Part shown: piece after piece, positions 1-13,824 of the stretch | Position numbering within the stretch: the stretch's first letter is position 1 | How the letters are laid out: each line of letters starts with the position of its first letter | NCBI GenBank assembly: GCA_021464245.1 | Contig: JADCRB010000005.1 | Location: 3,137,704 to 3,201,703 of the forward strand | Source of the DNA: Carallia brachiata | Lineage: Eukaryota > Streptophyta > Magnoliopsida > Malpighiales > Rhizophoraceae | DNA: 64,000 nucleotides | Direction of reading: 5' to 3' | The notes under the pieces: model-generated | What the model was told of the DNA's origin: nothing | Databases searched by the model: none | Seen by the model: the letters and a program-made list of their open reading frames with translations, nothing else | Translations under genes and position numbers: made by a program

Positions 1-3000
1 AATGTTATAATAAAAAATTTTGAAAAATTTAGAGAAAAATTTGAAATTTTTAAGGAAAATACTTACGCTTATTCTAAGTTAAAATTATTTTCTGTAAAAA
101 ATACAAAATATACTTTAAGTGAGTGATAAAAAAATTATTATTTTTACTGTAAATATTTTTTCTGTAAATATTTTACAAATATAAATTATTTTCTAACAAG
201 CAAACGAATCTTAAAATATTATTATTAATAATATTTTTCTTTTTCATATAATTTTGTTCATCCAAACAACTTATTTTTTTATAATTTTTTATCTCACAAC
301 TTTCTTTAATATTTTTTTTCCCATCACTTTCTTTCTCATTTATTTTTTATATATCTAAATAATTTACTTTTTTCGTAATTTTTTATCTTATAATTTTTTT
401 ATTATTTTCTTTATCATCAATTATTTTTTTACTTATTTTTCATCCATTTAAATAATTTTTTTAATAATTTTTTATAATTATTTTTTATCATTTTTTTATA
501 AATCTGAGCATACCATTAATATATTTAAATCCGATTAACTTAAAATTCAAAACATTTCAAACCGAAGACCTAAGACTCGATCACCTTCAAATTCAAAATA
601 GCATCACACTTACAATGTCTGAAATTCTGAAAAAACACGATACTTGAAATGACTCGATTAGAATTTGACTGTTTGTCACCTCTACATTAAATGGCATAGT
701 TAATAGAGTGTCAGTCTGTGACAACCATATATCAGATAGCAGACGAATAGTAATGGAGATTAAGCAGTAAGGACGTTGTGAAGCTCCTACACCAGATCGT
801 ACACTCTCATGAGCTCAGATAGTACAATCATTTTATGTGCCTTTGCTTATTTCCCATTAAATAAGCTGATTGCTAGCCACGAGACAAAACTTGGTACTGC
901 TTCGATTCTGAGCAAAATCAACCAAAAATTTTCAGAATTATGGTTGTGCAACCCATTGATTCTTTTTTTTTTTATTAAGATTATTTTTCTTTTAGCTAAT
1001 GTGGAAGTACATCATACCCGCTAATAACAAGTTGTTTCTTCCCTACTCTCTTTTTTGGGTCCATTTCCATACCCATTTTGAGTGCATTAATGTTAAAAAT
1101 GAGGATGACATGACCTGAAATTTGGGAAGCATAAATATTTCTTAAATGTTGAACGTTGTATTGAATATGTATTGAATTGATATTTTTTAAATAGATGTCG
1201 AACATTTCAAAATGCATCTAATAAAAAAATAAAAAAAATTCAAACACACATATTAGATAATTTTAATTAATATATCAAACACTTCTAATATATGTCGCAG
1301 ACACTTTTATATGTATTTTATATCTTAATTAATATATTATACACAAACATCTATATTATTTACTTAAATATTTTATTTTATACACACACATATATAATTT
1401 TTTTAAAAAAATTATGAATGAAATACAAGTTACATCATAAAATATTATAATAATTATTGTGATGAAATATACGTAGAAAAAATTTTAAATTTATTAAAAA
1501 TATTTAAATTACATATATCCATATATAATATTTAATATATTTTATAACTGTATCCACGCAATGTTCGTGTCCTAATTTTCTTACAATTTTGGTGTCCCCG
1601 TATCCATATCATGTCGCGTCCGTGTTTTTGTCTGTACATCTTAGTCTGAAATCAATGCTTTTCCGTCACGAAGACTTTGATGTGCCAAAAAAACAATTCA
1701 AGTTGAAGTTTAAGTTAAACATCGAATAAAATCCAATAATATATCATGTATTAAACTTTAACAAAATTTAATTTACACAACAATGGTTATTTCAAATACC
1801 GACCTTCTTTCATTTGGCTTTATACCAAGAAACTCAGGTCAAGAGTTCGAGGCCTGGTGAGAGAGAGAGCAGAAGAGAGAAGTAAAGCACAACAATGGTT
1901 TTTCTTTCTAAAGCTTCTTGAAAATTAACGAAAATGGTGATTGGAAAGATGATACCAACATCCTTAATTGCGAATGTAGGATTCAATTTTTTGTTACCAA
2001 AGCGAATTCTTCCTTACCAGCTTTACTTCCTTATAAAATGTATGGTATCATTTAATAAAATTGCTAGTAAAGCATGTGAAATTGCTTTGAGAAAAAAATT
2101 TCAGGTTTTTTTTGGTAATTAATCTAGAAAAATAGAAAATAATGGAAAACGTGTTCATTAAAAAATAAAAATCATTTTTTAGGTGTTATAAAGGTTTGAA
2201 AAACCCTTTTTTTTTAATTCTGACTTTTCTTCTTTAAAATAGAAAACCCACTTTTCCATAAAATAATTTTTTTTCTTTTTTATGGAGAAATGATAATGAA
2301 TACAAAACAAAAAAAAAAAGCAACCGAAGAGTATTTCATGAAAGTGAACACACAAGTATTCCTGACGTGCATTATTCTAACTTTACCATATTGCACGTGA
2401 AAACAAATTAGTGATTTGTGTATGCTTTGGCTTAGATCGGAGGAATGTCAGATTTTTTACTATTTATTGTTATTTTTTTCTTTCTTTTTGTGGAAAATAA
2501 TTAAAAAAATAAGAGTAATATTTTATATATTTTTTTTGATAAAAGAAATTATACTGAATATATTATATAAAAGATTTGATCGTTATACTAAATTTATAAA
2601 TGAACATATTTTTTAATATTTAATATAGATTACTGACCATTCTCACACGTATGTAAAGTCATATGTATATTTAATTTCCCGAACATCACCTATATAAAGT
2701 CAGATGTATATTTGATTTCTCCAAAAAAAAAAAAAAAAAAAGATTTCGAGCTCATAAATTCATTAAACGAAAGATACTTTAACCGCTACTTCCCAACGAT
2801 GGGTGCTATGTGTGTGTGTGTATATATATCCGTGAGTTTTAGTTACTGTAGTTATTCTGAAAGATAAAGGTATACTATTAAAAAAAAAAATATAGTAATA
2901 GAGGATTTATATTTGAATTTTCGTCCGAATTCAATAATGTCTTATTTTTTATAATTATTGTAATATTTTTTGTAATAAAAAATAATAAAAAGTATATTTT

Positions 3001-3852
3001 TTATTACAAAAAATATTATGATAGTTATAAAAAATTAACACTTAATTATATTATGATAAAATTTGCAGTAGTGCTCAATATTAAACAACTTCCATGTGAG
3101 ATTTCACTCAATCTCAGGAAAGCAAATTCTTACATGCTTTAGGCTGGCAGCAGCACTTGTTGAGAAGTGCTAGAATTTCAAGTGCCTTGGTAATTAAATT
3201 ATACCATTTAAATTTCTTAGGAGTTCCAAAAGTTATATTATTGGTGGAAAACAATGTGATAATAATTTTGAGCATTTTTTTTTTTTGCAGCATAACCATC
3301 ATTTTTTTTATTAAGGGAAAGAGTTTTTAATTAATTAGAAAATCAATATAAAAAATGTTTATAACTGTAATCAGACATTTCACTTACGTTATGTAGGTCA
3401 AATTATTTGTGTGTATAGCAATATAAGAGTCGCATACACTAAAAACACTTTTTAAATTAAACAAACTTAATGTGAAGCAAAAGAAAAAAAAATCCTCAAT
3501 ATCTCCCTACGGCAATAAAAATCACAGAGGCATAAAATAAAGTATACAAAAATTCTAATTGCTGAATTAATTAAATAAAAACATCATGGTTAGCATTTTA
3601 AAAGATTAGCTTTTTAGCAAAATTCATTATCAATGAGAGTTTTTTTTTTTTAATAATTTGATAATTATACGAATGACAACAATAAGCATCTACCCATATT
3701 AAAGAACAACATAATCTTATCTTAAAAAATATTAAAACCCGTAATTAACTTAATTTAAAATTCCTAAAACCTTAAAACAAATAGACCAATTTTAAACAAC
3801 CTAAGCTCGAGCCAGTAGCCAAGTTTGCTTAGCCAAAGGTTTCGAGCCCAAA
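1..3852. other. Gene-free AT-rich intergenic DNA
   Basis: No reading frame here shows family similarity, codon bias or plausible splice structure. The first 540 bases are extremely AT-rich with T-runs and scattered CAAACAACTT-like motifs, which resembles the inside of old Tourist-like MITEs. Short simple repeats occur near 2805-2830 (TG/TA). The open frames in this stretch are short and low-complexity. Confidence 0.6.
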
Positions 3853-5893
3853 TTACAAAAACGGCGTCGCTTTACTCCAGCTATCAGCAATACTCCAATT
3901 CATATCGTTCTCGAAGATCCAATGACAGACCTCATCCGACCCGGACCCGACCCCAAAGCCAAGAAAGCACCATGGGCGGGGCTCCAAGAAGACGTGTCCA
4001 AGTGACAGATGGCAACCCCGTGATTGATCTTGCTCTTGCATTCGGGTCAAGTATATCCGCTTCGTAGACCCGGACCCTGGGGACAGCGTGGCAGTAATAC
4101 AGTAAATAAGGGTACAGGCTCTGGTGACAGGAACCGCCTTGGTCACTTCCCCGCCGTTGATCCCGTTGACTTTCCCGATCACGATGTTTTTCTTTGACCC
4201 GTTGACGTTCTCCGTCGTGCGGACCACCACGTTCCGGCCCAAGACGGAGGTGACGAAGTCGATCAAGTCCTCGGCGGAGCCGACGCAGCGCTTGGTCTCG
4301 CCGGGGCTCGGCGCTCTCTCGCACTCGTTCAGAGCATCCAAAATAATGCTCTCCATGCTAGAATTGTCACCGGCGCCGAATATCTCCTTCACCCGAGAAA
4401 TCTCCGAGGTCGAGAACGGTAATTTCGAACTAATCGTCCGGGGCAAAAACGACCTTTTAGGCATTTTATCTCTAATATCCGGCATCGGCATGATGGTCCC
4501 TTCCTTCAGCATAGACTCACGGAAAAATTTGCCCGGTTCCACCACTTATTTACAAGACTGCCACTCACCTTCCCAGAAGAAGAGCTGACATTGGTGTAAC
4601 CAGCAAAAACGACGCCGTTTTTGGCGTAGTCTTTGAAAGTATTGTTGACTTCAGCTCCGGAACCCAATCCGGTGGCCCTCCGCGCTCTGGCCGTAACCGG
4701 CGAACTTGTCGGTGCCTTCGTTGAAAGATTTTCCGTAATTGACGAAATTGACATCCTCTGCGTTCGAATTTTTGCGTAAGAAGCGAAGGAATCGTCCCCC
4801 ACATTGGCTTTATCTCTGTAGTTGGCAAAGCTGTGGCTGCCGGAATGTCCTCCGGCGCCGTAGTTCTTGAAAGTGTTCTCCGGAACGTTCCCGTTTGTTC
4901 CGTACGTCTTGAATGTGTCGTTAGCGCTGTTGGCTGTCTCGCCGTAATTCGAGAAACCCGAACCGATGGCATTCGAATCTTTACCGTAACCCGCGAACTC
5001 GTTGGAAATTCCGTTGCCGTTTTTTCCGTAACTGGCGAAGTTTTCGCTGCCGGCGTTTGCTTCGTCTGAGTAAGCAGAGAACGTGTGGGCCCTACCGTTG
5101 GCATCGTCGGCGTAGGATGTGAACCGGAGGTTTGGTTCATTCACCTGGTCATTGTAATTCTTGAAGTCGCCGGTGCCGCCGGTGGCTCCGGAGGCGTAGG
5201 TGTTGAAGCTCTGGTCGACGACGTTCGAGTCCAGGGCGTAATTGGCAAATTGATCGCTGTGCCGGCGGAGTCGCGGCTGTACCGGCGGAAGGAGTCGACG
5301 GGGAGATTCTCCTCGTCGGAGTAGTTCTTGAACGAGTTGAGCCCGCCGGCTGCGTCGGTGCCGTAATTGGTGAAGTTCCCGTTGAGATAGACAGCAAAGC
5401 TGGAGTCTTTGTCGTGCTGCTTCTCGACGCCGCCGCTGCTGGGGGCCAACTCCGGGAAGCAGAAGAGCTTGGCGGAGGAGCAGAAGGCGGGAAGCCGGGT
5501 GGACAATGCGTTGCGGGCGGCGAGTTTGGCAAATGCGGCGCGTCCACGGCGCTCATCGGAGAGGCCTTCGACAGAAAGAAATGAGACTTTGGCAAAGGGT
5601 TGCGGATCTCCTTGTTCCAGTACCGAATTAGAGACGCCCTTGGGGTAAATGGATTCTCACCCGCCGGTGACTCACTGACATTCCCAAAGCTCACCACCTG
5701 CATTGCATTGAGACACATAAACAATTCATAAAGATAAGAATTTGAAACACCCACAAAGAATTTTTGAAAAACAAAAATGATAGAATTTTGAAAATTGATT
5801 GGACAATAGGTATATGTATAAACTCACATTGAACAAAGATAGGAAGCAGAGGATGAAGATGAAAAGGAAGGAGAAAAAGGGCTGAATTTGCAT
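3853..5893 (-). CDS. BURP-domain polygalacturonase-1 beta-subunit-like protein, frame broken many times
   Basis: This is a cell-wall glycoprotein of the PG1-beta/BURP family, which binds and modulates polygalacturonase in the apoplast. Exon 1 (5893-5828) encodes a hydrophobic signal peptide starting MQIQPFFSFLF. Exon 2 starts at 5697 after a TGCAG acceptor. It holds the conserved ASLIRYWNKEI segment, then the long array of FxxY repeats (units such as FASYGKNGNG and FSNYGETANS), then the C-terminal BURP domain with its CH motifs and the ending EVCHWIFEND. The family is about 620-640 residues, and the coding span here fits that. The frame changes at least eight times, near 5530, 5262, 4775, 4665, 4548, 4140, 4045 and 3940. 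Most shifts are explained by one missing base. Between shifts the sequence matches the family with no internal stops, so this is either consensus error or a very young pseudogene. The family call is firm; the functional status is not. Confidence 0.85.
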
Positions 5894-8680
5894 TTTCTTT
5901 AGAGCAATGAGTGAGAATGTTGGTTGGTTTCTAAGGTTTATGAATTGAACTGAAATATATCACATAAAAGGTTTGAGAGAAAGTGGGAGAGAGTTTTTGG
6001 AAGTTTTTGTATGTGAACTGAAGAGGGCTAGGAGAAGAAGGAGAGTGATAAGTGGTAATTTAGCAATTTACTGGAAACTGCTTGATGAAAATTGAAAAAC
6101 AATATGGAGAAGAAGGAGAAGAAATTAAAGTGCATATTTATAAGCAAGAACAGGATTAATAGGAAGTTTTGGACCAATGAGTTATATTTTATGGTATAAA
6201 AATTTTCTGTAAGATAAGTTTTCAAGTTCAATTTCAACTTATGACAATAATTGAAAAATGGTAAAGTTTTGGTTTTTTAACGTTGAAATTTGTCTAGGAA
6301 GATTCATGCTCCTAAGATTTATCTCCCTTAATAAAAATTACCAGAATCAGTGTTGGTACTTAGCCACAGGTGGTTTTTGACTGTTTGTGACTTAATTCAG
6401 TGTCCCTTTAGAGAGAGAAAGAGAGTACAATTTCTTAAGACTATGCATTGGACTCGAATGAAACTCATTATAAGTTAACTACTAAAGTAGAAATAATAAA
6501 AATTTTCAACAAAATTGTATGTTTTTATTTTTTTAACACATAAAAAAAGTACATTACAATATATCAGTCAAGTTTAGACCGAATTGTAATTTATTGATAT
6601 CTCTTTAACTATCTCATAAAACAAACTCATATCGAAATACTATTAAATCAACAGATCTCTAATATATATGTTTTTAATATAAAAGAAAATAACTTGATAT
6701 ATTATTGTTTATATGTACCAGATTCTCGTGAGTATATGTCACCATAAGTATATTATAACCCGTAATTCACACTTCACCTTACTTCTCTGTCGTTTTATTC
6801 ACCATTATTGTTGGAAATACACAAGCTCCTTCCAATTTATTATCTAGTCATACGTCAGTAAATTAAAATATGAACCAAGAAATGCATAAAAGAAAAATAA
6901 AAATCTGCAACATTAATAAGTCTAGGATTTCTTACTTGGATGATTCGTATAATTGTTTGTTACCACATCAGAAAAAAAAAAAAATTGATCTTGATGAAAA
7001 ATTAGTTACTACAAAGTACTCAACAATTAATATGTGACTATATATAGTACATAGGATTGCAAAAATAATAATAATAATAATAAATTTAATCAGAAAAGCT
7101 GCCAAGCAAGCTTCAATATAACGTGCCAGTCATGTTAACCTTAACATCTCTCGCATTGTTCACCTGCCTCTCTTCCTGAGGACGACAAGAGTTCAGTCGA
7201 AAGTATTACTAGCTAACTCTCTGACCCAATCGCTGATCACTACTTATTCAATGAATGAATATAATGACTCAAAATCCGAAGAGAAGTATCATAAACTCAA
7301 GGAACCTGTTGAGCCACGAGGTGGGCTTTCAGGAGGAGCTAAGCTACTGTTGAATCCAATCAATCCGGGTTAGCTAGCATTACGAAGAAACCTTGAGTGA
7401 GGCTTTATAAGTGTTGGAATGTACATATGTGTTTTTATCGTTAACTGTAATTGTACAGTTAAAAATTACTAATATATAACCTATAATTATAACTCTACAA
7501 TACATAATTTAGCAAGGAAAAAGTTGGCATCCATACTTTAGTAGTCATACTTGATATATATATTATGACGATTTTGTTTATTTTTAGAATAAAATTGATA
7601 AAATATGATATAAAAAATTAATACATAATTTTTGTCATTTTTTGTCACAAAAATAATAAGTGTTATTGTAGAAATAATCAAGTTCATCATAAAAAGTACA
7701 TTTATATGTATATCATCTGTGTACAAACGGAGGCTCTGACTTTTTAGTTAAAGGAGGCTTTGGAAATTAGGAATTCCGATGGACGGAGCATAAAAGTGCA
7801 AACAAAAGACAAACACACAATTTCACCGAAAAAAAAAAAAAAGAAAAAAAGACAAACACACAAAAGAGAAGTAGCAGCAGCTGAGCTAGTTGTTGGAAGT
7901 GCCCTCCACTCGCAAAAATTAATGTTCGATGCTTAGTTATGTCCCGCACTTTTAGAAAAAAAAACACGCACACACACACACACGTTATTGGAAAATGACT
8001 GACCGATAAGGTTGGGTGCTGCCTGTGAGTGACAAGTGTAAGGCCTCCACTGGCCAGAAGTATATTGGACGCGTTTAGCCGATTATAGTTTTGGTTTATT
8101 GCCACTGCTGTAGTGCAGAGAATTTTTAGGGGCTTTTTAGAACCTTTTTCGTGATTCCAATTCCACAAGGATAGTGCCAAGGCTCGTGAGTGAAGATGGA
8201 ATGATTGGCAATTTCAGCTTAAGTATTGGCTTATATTGAATTTGGTCTTGGCACATTAATCCTCCCTGATCACCTACCTCAATTGAGGGGCGATCCTCGT
8301 TGTGTCGTTTCACGGTTTCGATTCAGTTTCATGTTTGGATTTACTTTGTAAATTCCTCATTTTTTGGTAGATTCAAACTCAAAATTTTTCGATGATTCAG
8401 TTCAAATAATTGCTTAGCTTGTTAGAGTAACATTAAAAAGTTTGTGTGGTTTGAATTTAGATTTCAAATAAATATATCTAAAGTACATCGTAGGGAGATT
8501 TGCCCGATGTCAAGTATTTGATAGTTCATAGAAAAGGCATGAGAACTCCATTGTCATCATTCTTGCATGAAATGAACTCCAATAAGCATTTTTTTTCTTT
8601 TGAATTTTCTCTTTCTGTGCTTTTCAGGAAGCAAATCTCCAAAGACAAAAAAAAAAAAAAAAACACTAGGAATGCGACTA
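5894..8680. other. Upstream region of the BURP gene and intergenic DNA without a gene
   Basis: Apart from the proximal promoter and leader of the BURP gene I see no supported gene. There is an (AC)n microsatellite near 7968-7984 and several poly-A runs. Open frames here are short and low-complexity. Confidence 0.5.
6134..6141 (-). promoter_or_regulatory. Probable TATA box of the BURP gene
   Basis: Read on the minus strand the sequence is TTATAAATAT, about 240 bases upstream of the ATG at 5893. A start site about 30 bases downstream would leave a leader of roughly 210 bases. This rests on position and sequence only. Confidence 0.45.
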
Positions 8681-8720
8681 GGGCCGTCCATGCACTGTAC
8701 ATGCATGCATGGACGGTCCT
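8681..8720. repeat. Short perfect-arm hairpin with RY motif
   Basis: The arms GGGCCGTCCATGCA and TGCATGGACGGTCCT pair over about 14 bases (one G-U type change) around an 11-base loop. The right arm and loop contain CATGCATGCATG, which carries the RY core CATGCA recognised by B3-type seed regulators. No gene start lies close by, so a regulatory role is only a possibility. Confidence 0.6.
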
Positions 8721-10020
8721 ATGTGTATTAATTCTATCAATGCAATAAACATGGTGTGACTCAATTCACTTGATTTGATAAAAGTAATTGATGCATCTAT
8801 GGCAATGAATGGATTGACATCATAAAATTCGAGGTATTCATACTCGTGAAGAAAGATAAGGTTTTCTCATCTTCAATGCAGGCTTTAAAAGTGGAAATTA
8901 ATTATCTGAACTTCATTGATTACAGGCTTTTAGCCTTTTTACTCTTGTAGACAGCTGTTTACATTGATTTTTCTGATAGGAACAAATATTTTGGTTTTTA
9001 ATTAATTTTAAAATAATTAAGATGATATAAAGTCAAATAATTAAATTTAATAAAAAATAAAAATAATAAATTATTAAATATTGTTAATAAAACTATATTA
9101 TTATTTAAAAATATTAATCAACTCAGCTAGCTCGTTATCCCTTCTCAAATTAGATATGTTTCGCATAAGTGTACCTGCCTAACGTGCAAACAGTTAGATT
9201 TTACTTCATGAACCGCTTGGGGCTCTCCTTGCTAATTATAAGTGCCTATGAGGGAAGTGACGTACAGGAATCAAATTTCTTGCGTAATGCTGTTTACCCC
9301 AATAGTGTATCACTTTGTTACTATGATAAATCAGTTTTCTGCCCATTATAAGTGCTATCTCTTGGAGTAATCACTTTGTTACTTCATGAATCACTTTAGA
9401 GGAATCAACTAAGTTTCGAAAACTCAATGGGGTTAAATAGCATTCCTCATTTCTGCCCATCTCCTTCCTTTTTATTTTTTTAATATCTATTAGGAGGCAT
9501 TCGAATCATGAATTATACAGTAGAAATAATTTTCTTTATACTGTAAATCTCATAACCATATTTACAGAATTAGAACCTAAGATATCCGATCAACTTTTCT
9601 GCACATCTTAAAATTAGAACTTGTTAGTAAATTTGATACTTGTCCACAGGCTAATAAACTAGCGCCTGTCCCGTCCCCTTTCACCAACTACCAACTTACT
9701 AACCATTGTAATGGATTACTTTGTCAAAACAAAAAACATAGAAGATTTTTCTACATGTCATTAAATACCTTTCCATAAGAGTAGTAGTAGAGGGTCTGTC
9801 CTGTTAATCGCTGCTGCTATTTAATTACCTTGAAGTAGTAATGCCAACTTCAGTTTTCCATAATTTGAAGTAGTAATGCTAACTTCAGTTTCCATAAAAC
9901 GGACGGAATAATTCAATAGACTAGTAGCTGCCCTGCCTAAACGACAGATTCTAAATTAGCTAGAGTTCTAAAACAAGAAGATACTACTATGGGAACCATT
10001 TGGCTTCGCTTCGCCATTTA
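8721..10020. other. Intergenic DNA, including a local duplication
   Basis: No gene is supported. At about 9830-9896 a segment of roughly 33 bases beginning TGAAGTAGTAATGC is present twice in tandem with two small differences (ends TTTTCCATA and TTTCCATA). The rest is unremarkable AT-rich sequence. Confidence 0.5.
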
Positions 10021-10029
10021 GTTAGACTC

Positions 10030-10441
10030 ATAGTTTTTAAAACCCAACTAGAATGTGACCCAAAGAAGGATATGGTTCGTTGGATCACCGGTCCAACCAC
10101 CAATCACCAGTCAATAGTGAACAGACTGGTCAATTTTTTAAAAATAATTAATAATTTTGTATTGTGCAAAATACTATTGGAATAAAATTTAAGTATATAT
10201 AGACAAGTAGTTTTAGTAATGTAATGTTAAAAAAATTGTCTAATTCAATTATCCAGTCATTTTGGATTGAACGGTTTTTTCAGTCTAATTTCTTGTCTAG
10301 TTTTAAAGCAAACCAAACTAGTTCAATGGTCGGAGTCGGTAACTAGTTATCAGTTCCCAATACCAGATTGTCCTTTTTTTATAAACTTAGCGACCATTAA
10401 GCTATATCAGTGGTTAGACTGGTCTTGTTTTTAAAATTATG
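10030..10441. mobile_element. Probable Mutator-like non-autonomous element with imperfect 9-bp target duplication
   Basis: The ends ATAGTTTTTAAAACCCAACT and, inverted, CATAATTTTAAAAACAAGAC resemble each other. They are flanked by GTTAGACTC (10021-10029) and GTTAGATTG (10442-10450), which match at 7 of 9 positions. Internal stretches such as CACCGGTCCAACC recall the CCGGTT-rich element at 38.2 kb. The size is about 410 bp and there is no coding capacity. Confidence 0.5.
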
Positions 10442-10450
10442 GTTAGATTG

Positions 10451-13400
10451 CTAATGTCATGACTAGTGGCCATTGGCCGTTTAGTTTCTCTAAGGCAGAA
10501 ACCAAAACACAATTCTTAATTCAACTTTCAGTTGTTAAAAATCTTATTATCTTACGGTGATGAATGGAATCATTCCTGGATGTTCAAAAGCACCATCTTG
10601 GAAAAACAGAAATCAGGTATTATTTTTACCTAAACAAAGCCACTGTTTGACTTGGTTCTACTTGTATTTCCATCAGGGTGTAATTTTTAATCAGAAAATG
10701 AGATGTTACAGCATCTGGGTATATGATTTAATATAATTCCACCTTGCAACAAGGGAGTCAGCATGATAAGAGAGTGAATCTATTTTGGGTGACTTTTCAG
10801 GCCAGGGCTGAAATGACATCATCCACCAACAAGGGAAAATAAATGGACTTGCTACCAGAATATATTTACTTATGTAGAATTGGTGTGACAAGGATGGTTT
10901 CTCATTTTACACAAAGAACATTGAATGCTATTATAAAATGGAGGGGTGAGCATTCAGAGACTGATTACAGGCCAGTCTTAAAGCTCTTTGGATAGGAATC
11001 CATAAAAGTATGGGCACTTGAGTATTCTCTGAACCAGGGATGATAGAACCCTTTATGGTGTATTTGAATATTGATGTCCATAATTCAGTGGTTCAGGTTT
11101 ACATATACCAATAAGAAAAGGGTATAAAGAATTCAAGCATATGTTTTGGAGGAGACTAGTTTACATGAAACCCACCAGTCTGATTAGTTAATTCTGAAAT
11201 TTTTTCCAAAATATTCACAATAAAGATTAAAATAAGTGTAAGTAATGGCATCAACAATACCCAAAATCTCAGGGAAAATTGTAAGCCATAAACATGTGAA
11301 ATACCAGCTGAAAATGAGCTATTAAGCACTTAACATGTGGGGGGGGGGGGGGGGAAATACCTAAAGCCAGCATGAATTAGCATGAAATAGACCATTGTGC
11401 AGTGGACTGCAGAAGTCGGCAAGAACAAATATTCAGGTTATGGTAATTGTAAGGATTCAATTACATTGCATCAATTAACACATAATAGTTGGATGCAAGC
11501 AGAAATGCATTGCCAATTTTTCCTCCTGCTTTCATCCTTGGATAATTAGCTGGAAGAAACATGACAAACTTCACACAGAACAATAAATTAAGTAGACCAT
11601 AAAAAAAAAAAGGAAGGTAATTTTGAGACTGCCAATATTTTCAGCGACTTTACTACAGTTAGGATCAATCACATTTCTGCTATCTCACCAAAACTCGAGT
11701 TGTTCACAGATGTGCAACTTTATTTTCTTAATATTCTCAAAACCGCATCTAGTATGGAAAGGTTGAATGTATTATAGGCGTCATCATGAGCTAGACAATT
11801 ACTATCATTAAGCAATTAGTCTGCGGTATAAAACCAAGCAGGTAATGCAGTTCGTGCCATATTAGCAGATTCCGAATGCTATAATCCAAAAACATATTAA
11901 CAAATAAAGTAATGATATATATGAGTTTGTAAATCAAATGACATTTGCAAAATGTGAGTAATAGAGAAGTTAGAAGTTCGAACTCACAATTCATAACTAT
12001 CTCTCTCTCCCAACCAATTGGTTTAGATCTAAGAAATTTCAAAAAAAATATATATATATATAATGAAAACCGTATCATGAAACATTTCAAAATTTATAAT
12101 TATAAAAAAAATCATCAATTTTTTCGTTATTTAATTTAACGGTGTTAAAAGTATAATTGATTCTTTTCATAATTATAAATTTAGAATGTTTCATAGTACG
12201 ATTTTCGTAATATATATCATTATTCTTCTAAATATTCCTATTTATTAAAGAAAACAAAATTTTATGGAAATATGAGAGTTTGGCACGGTCGAGAACACAA
12301 GTCCACAAATATACAATGAAAACGAAGGCTAGCCTGACAATAGAAACATCGTAATTTTGACAATTCACGGCGGCCGTTTGTCCAGTCATACTTGCTATCC
12401 AGAAATTAATTTTTCCTGTAACTAATAGTTTCTAGAATCCGCTCGTGATCGCTGGTGACATTATGCGGACGACTAGTTAAAACGTCTGTTTCACCTTTAG
12501 GGACCAAAAAAGAACAGGACAAGCTCGTGAAAATGGCATAATTTGTAGTATCACTGAAGAGTTTGGGTTATATGCAGATAGATGATCTAAAACTATAATG
12601 GTTGTGTTTACATTTGGGATTTTACTTGTAGTTAATTTAGTTCCTTACATTTGCTCTTCCAAAGATTCCTAGGATGAATATGGTCCACCACATTATAATC
12701 GTCAAAATAAACAAAAAAACACTAAGAATAAATTAGATATTATACTCTAACATGCTGCCTTTCTAAGCAGACAGCTTGAGTCAAAGTCTGGACAAGCTTT
12801 TTTTTATCACTAGAGGAGGGGAAGGCAAATTTCTGCTTTTAAAGAGTGTTTTTGGGGCACGAAGTTTCAAACCTGCGCCACTTGCTATAAGGTCAAAGCC
12901 TTAAGCCAATTTTACCGACCAAAGTTGATTGCTAAAACTTGAAAGATTCTCATTATATTATTTTTCTTCCAAATTATTAAATTTCATAGGCAGCAATTAG
13001 CTTAACTTTACTTATCATAAGGAAGGGACGTCTCACTAAATGAAACTCTTATATAAGTGTGTTCTGAAAAGAGTTAGATATATGCAATCTTTCTTTTATT
13101 GTAAAAAAGAAGTTATTTTCACGAAGAAAAAGCTTAACTTTTTATCATTAACTAACTTAACTACGGCTAACTTAATTATAAGAAAAAGTCACGACAGTAA
13201 GAAGTCGTGTTAACAATTTTGAAATTTACCTAAAAAGTCTCTTGATAAAATAATAATAAATAATTGGTTTACCCGCGCACAACCAAACCACAAAAGTACT
13301 TGAACATAACCGGCATTTTCTGTAGGGACTTGCTCACCACTTCCTTTGTCTGGGTCCTATGTGGGACTTTTGCTCCATTCATCAATCATTGCCTTCATAA

Positions 13401-13820
13401 AGCCACAGTGAAAAGACCACTCATTTGAATGATTAACCAAAAAACCAAACCATTGATCAAAACAAGAGAGACCAAAGCAATATAATTTGGCAAGCACAAA
13501 TTGATCTAATGGAAAAGGGTGATAGAAGCTATTACAATTGATTGGCCTCACATTGGGTTGTCCTAAAACAGAAAACCAAAATTGCCAGCAATTGTTAGGT
13601 GCACCAAACAAGCAGTTCGATAATAAAGCCATGACATAACACGGTAGACACCGCGACATTTTCTTAGGTGTCATCAAGAATATGACATTTTGATTTTTAT
13701 CATTCTTTCCACTTCGATTTGCTTGATACCCCATCTAGAATTGCACTGCCTTGTCTTTATGTTTTGGTTAATTTTGTCCTGGAGCTCTTCATTTTCTTCT
13801 CTAGTTGCTGTCGGGACAAA
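10451..13820. other. Intergenic DNA without a supported gene
   Basis: It holds a 16-base G run at 11339-11354, an AT dinucleotide tract near 12050-12061, and a tRNA-like SINE remnant on the minus strand around 12840-12930 (B-box-like AGGTTTGAAAC). A 125-codon open frame on the minus strand at 13357-13734 has no recognisable domain and I do not call it a gene. Confidence 0.45.
11339..11354 (+). repeat. Poly-G run of 16
   Basis: Sixteen consecutive G residues in otherwise AT-rich DNA. Such tracts can form G-quadruplex structures and their length is often misread. Confidence 0.9.
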
Positions 13821-13824
13821 TAAC

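Noticed and set aside
4124..4588. 154-codon plus-strand frame
   Set aside because: Antisense shadow of the BURP domain; the minus strand has the recognised family motifs.
13357..13734. 125-codon minus-strand open frame
   Set aside because: No domain, signal or codon bias that I recognise, and no splice or promoter context; rich in Cys/Phe/Trp as chance frames often are.
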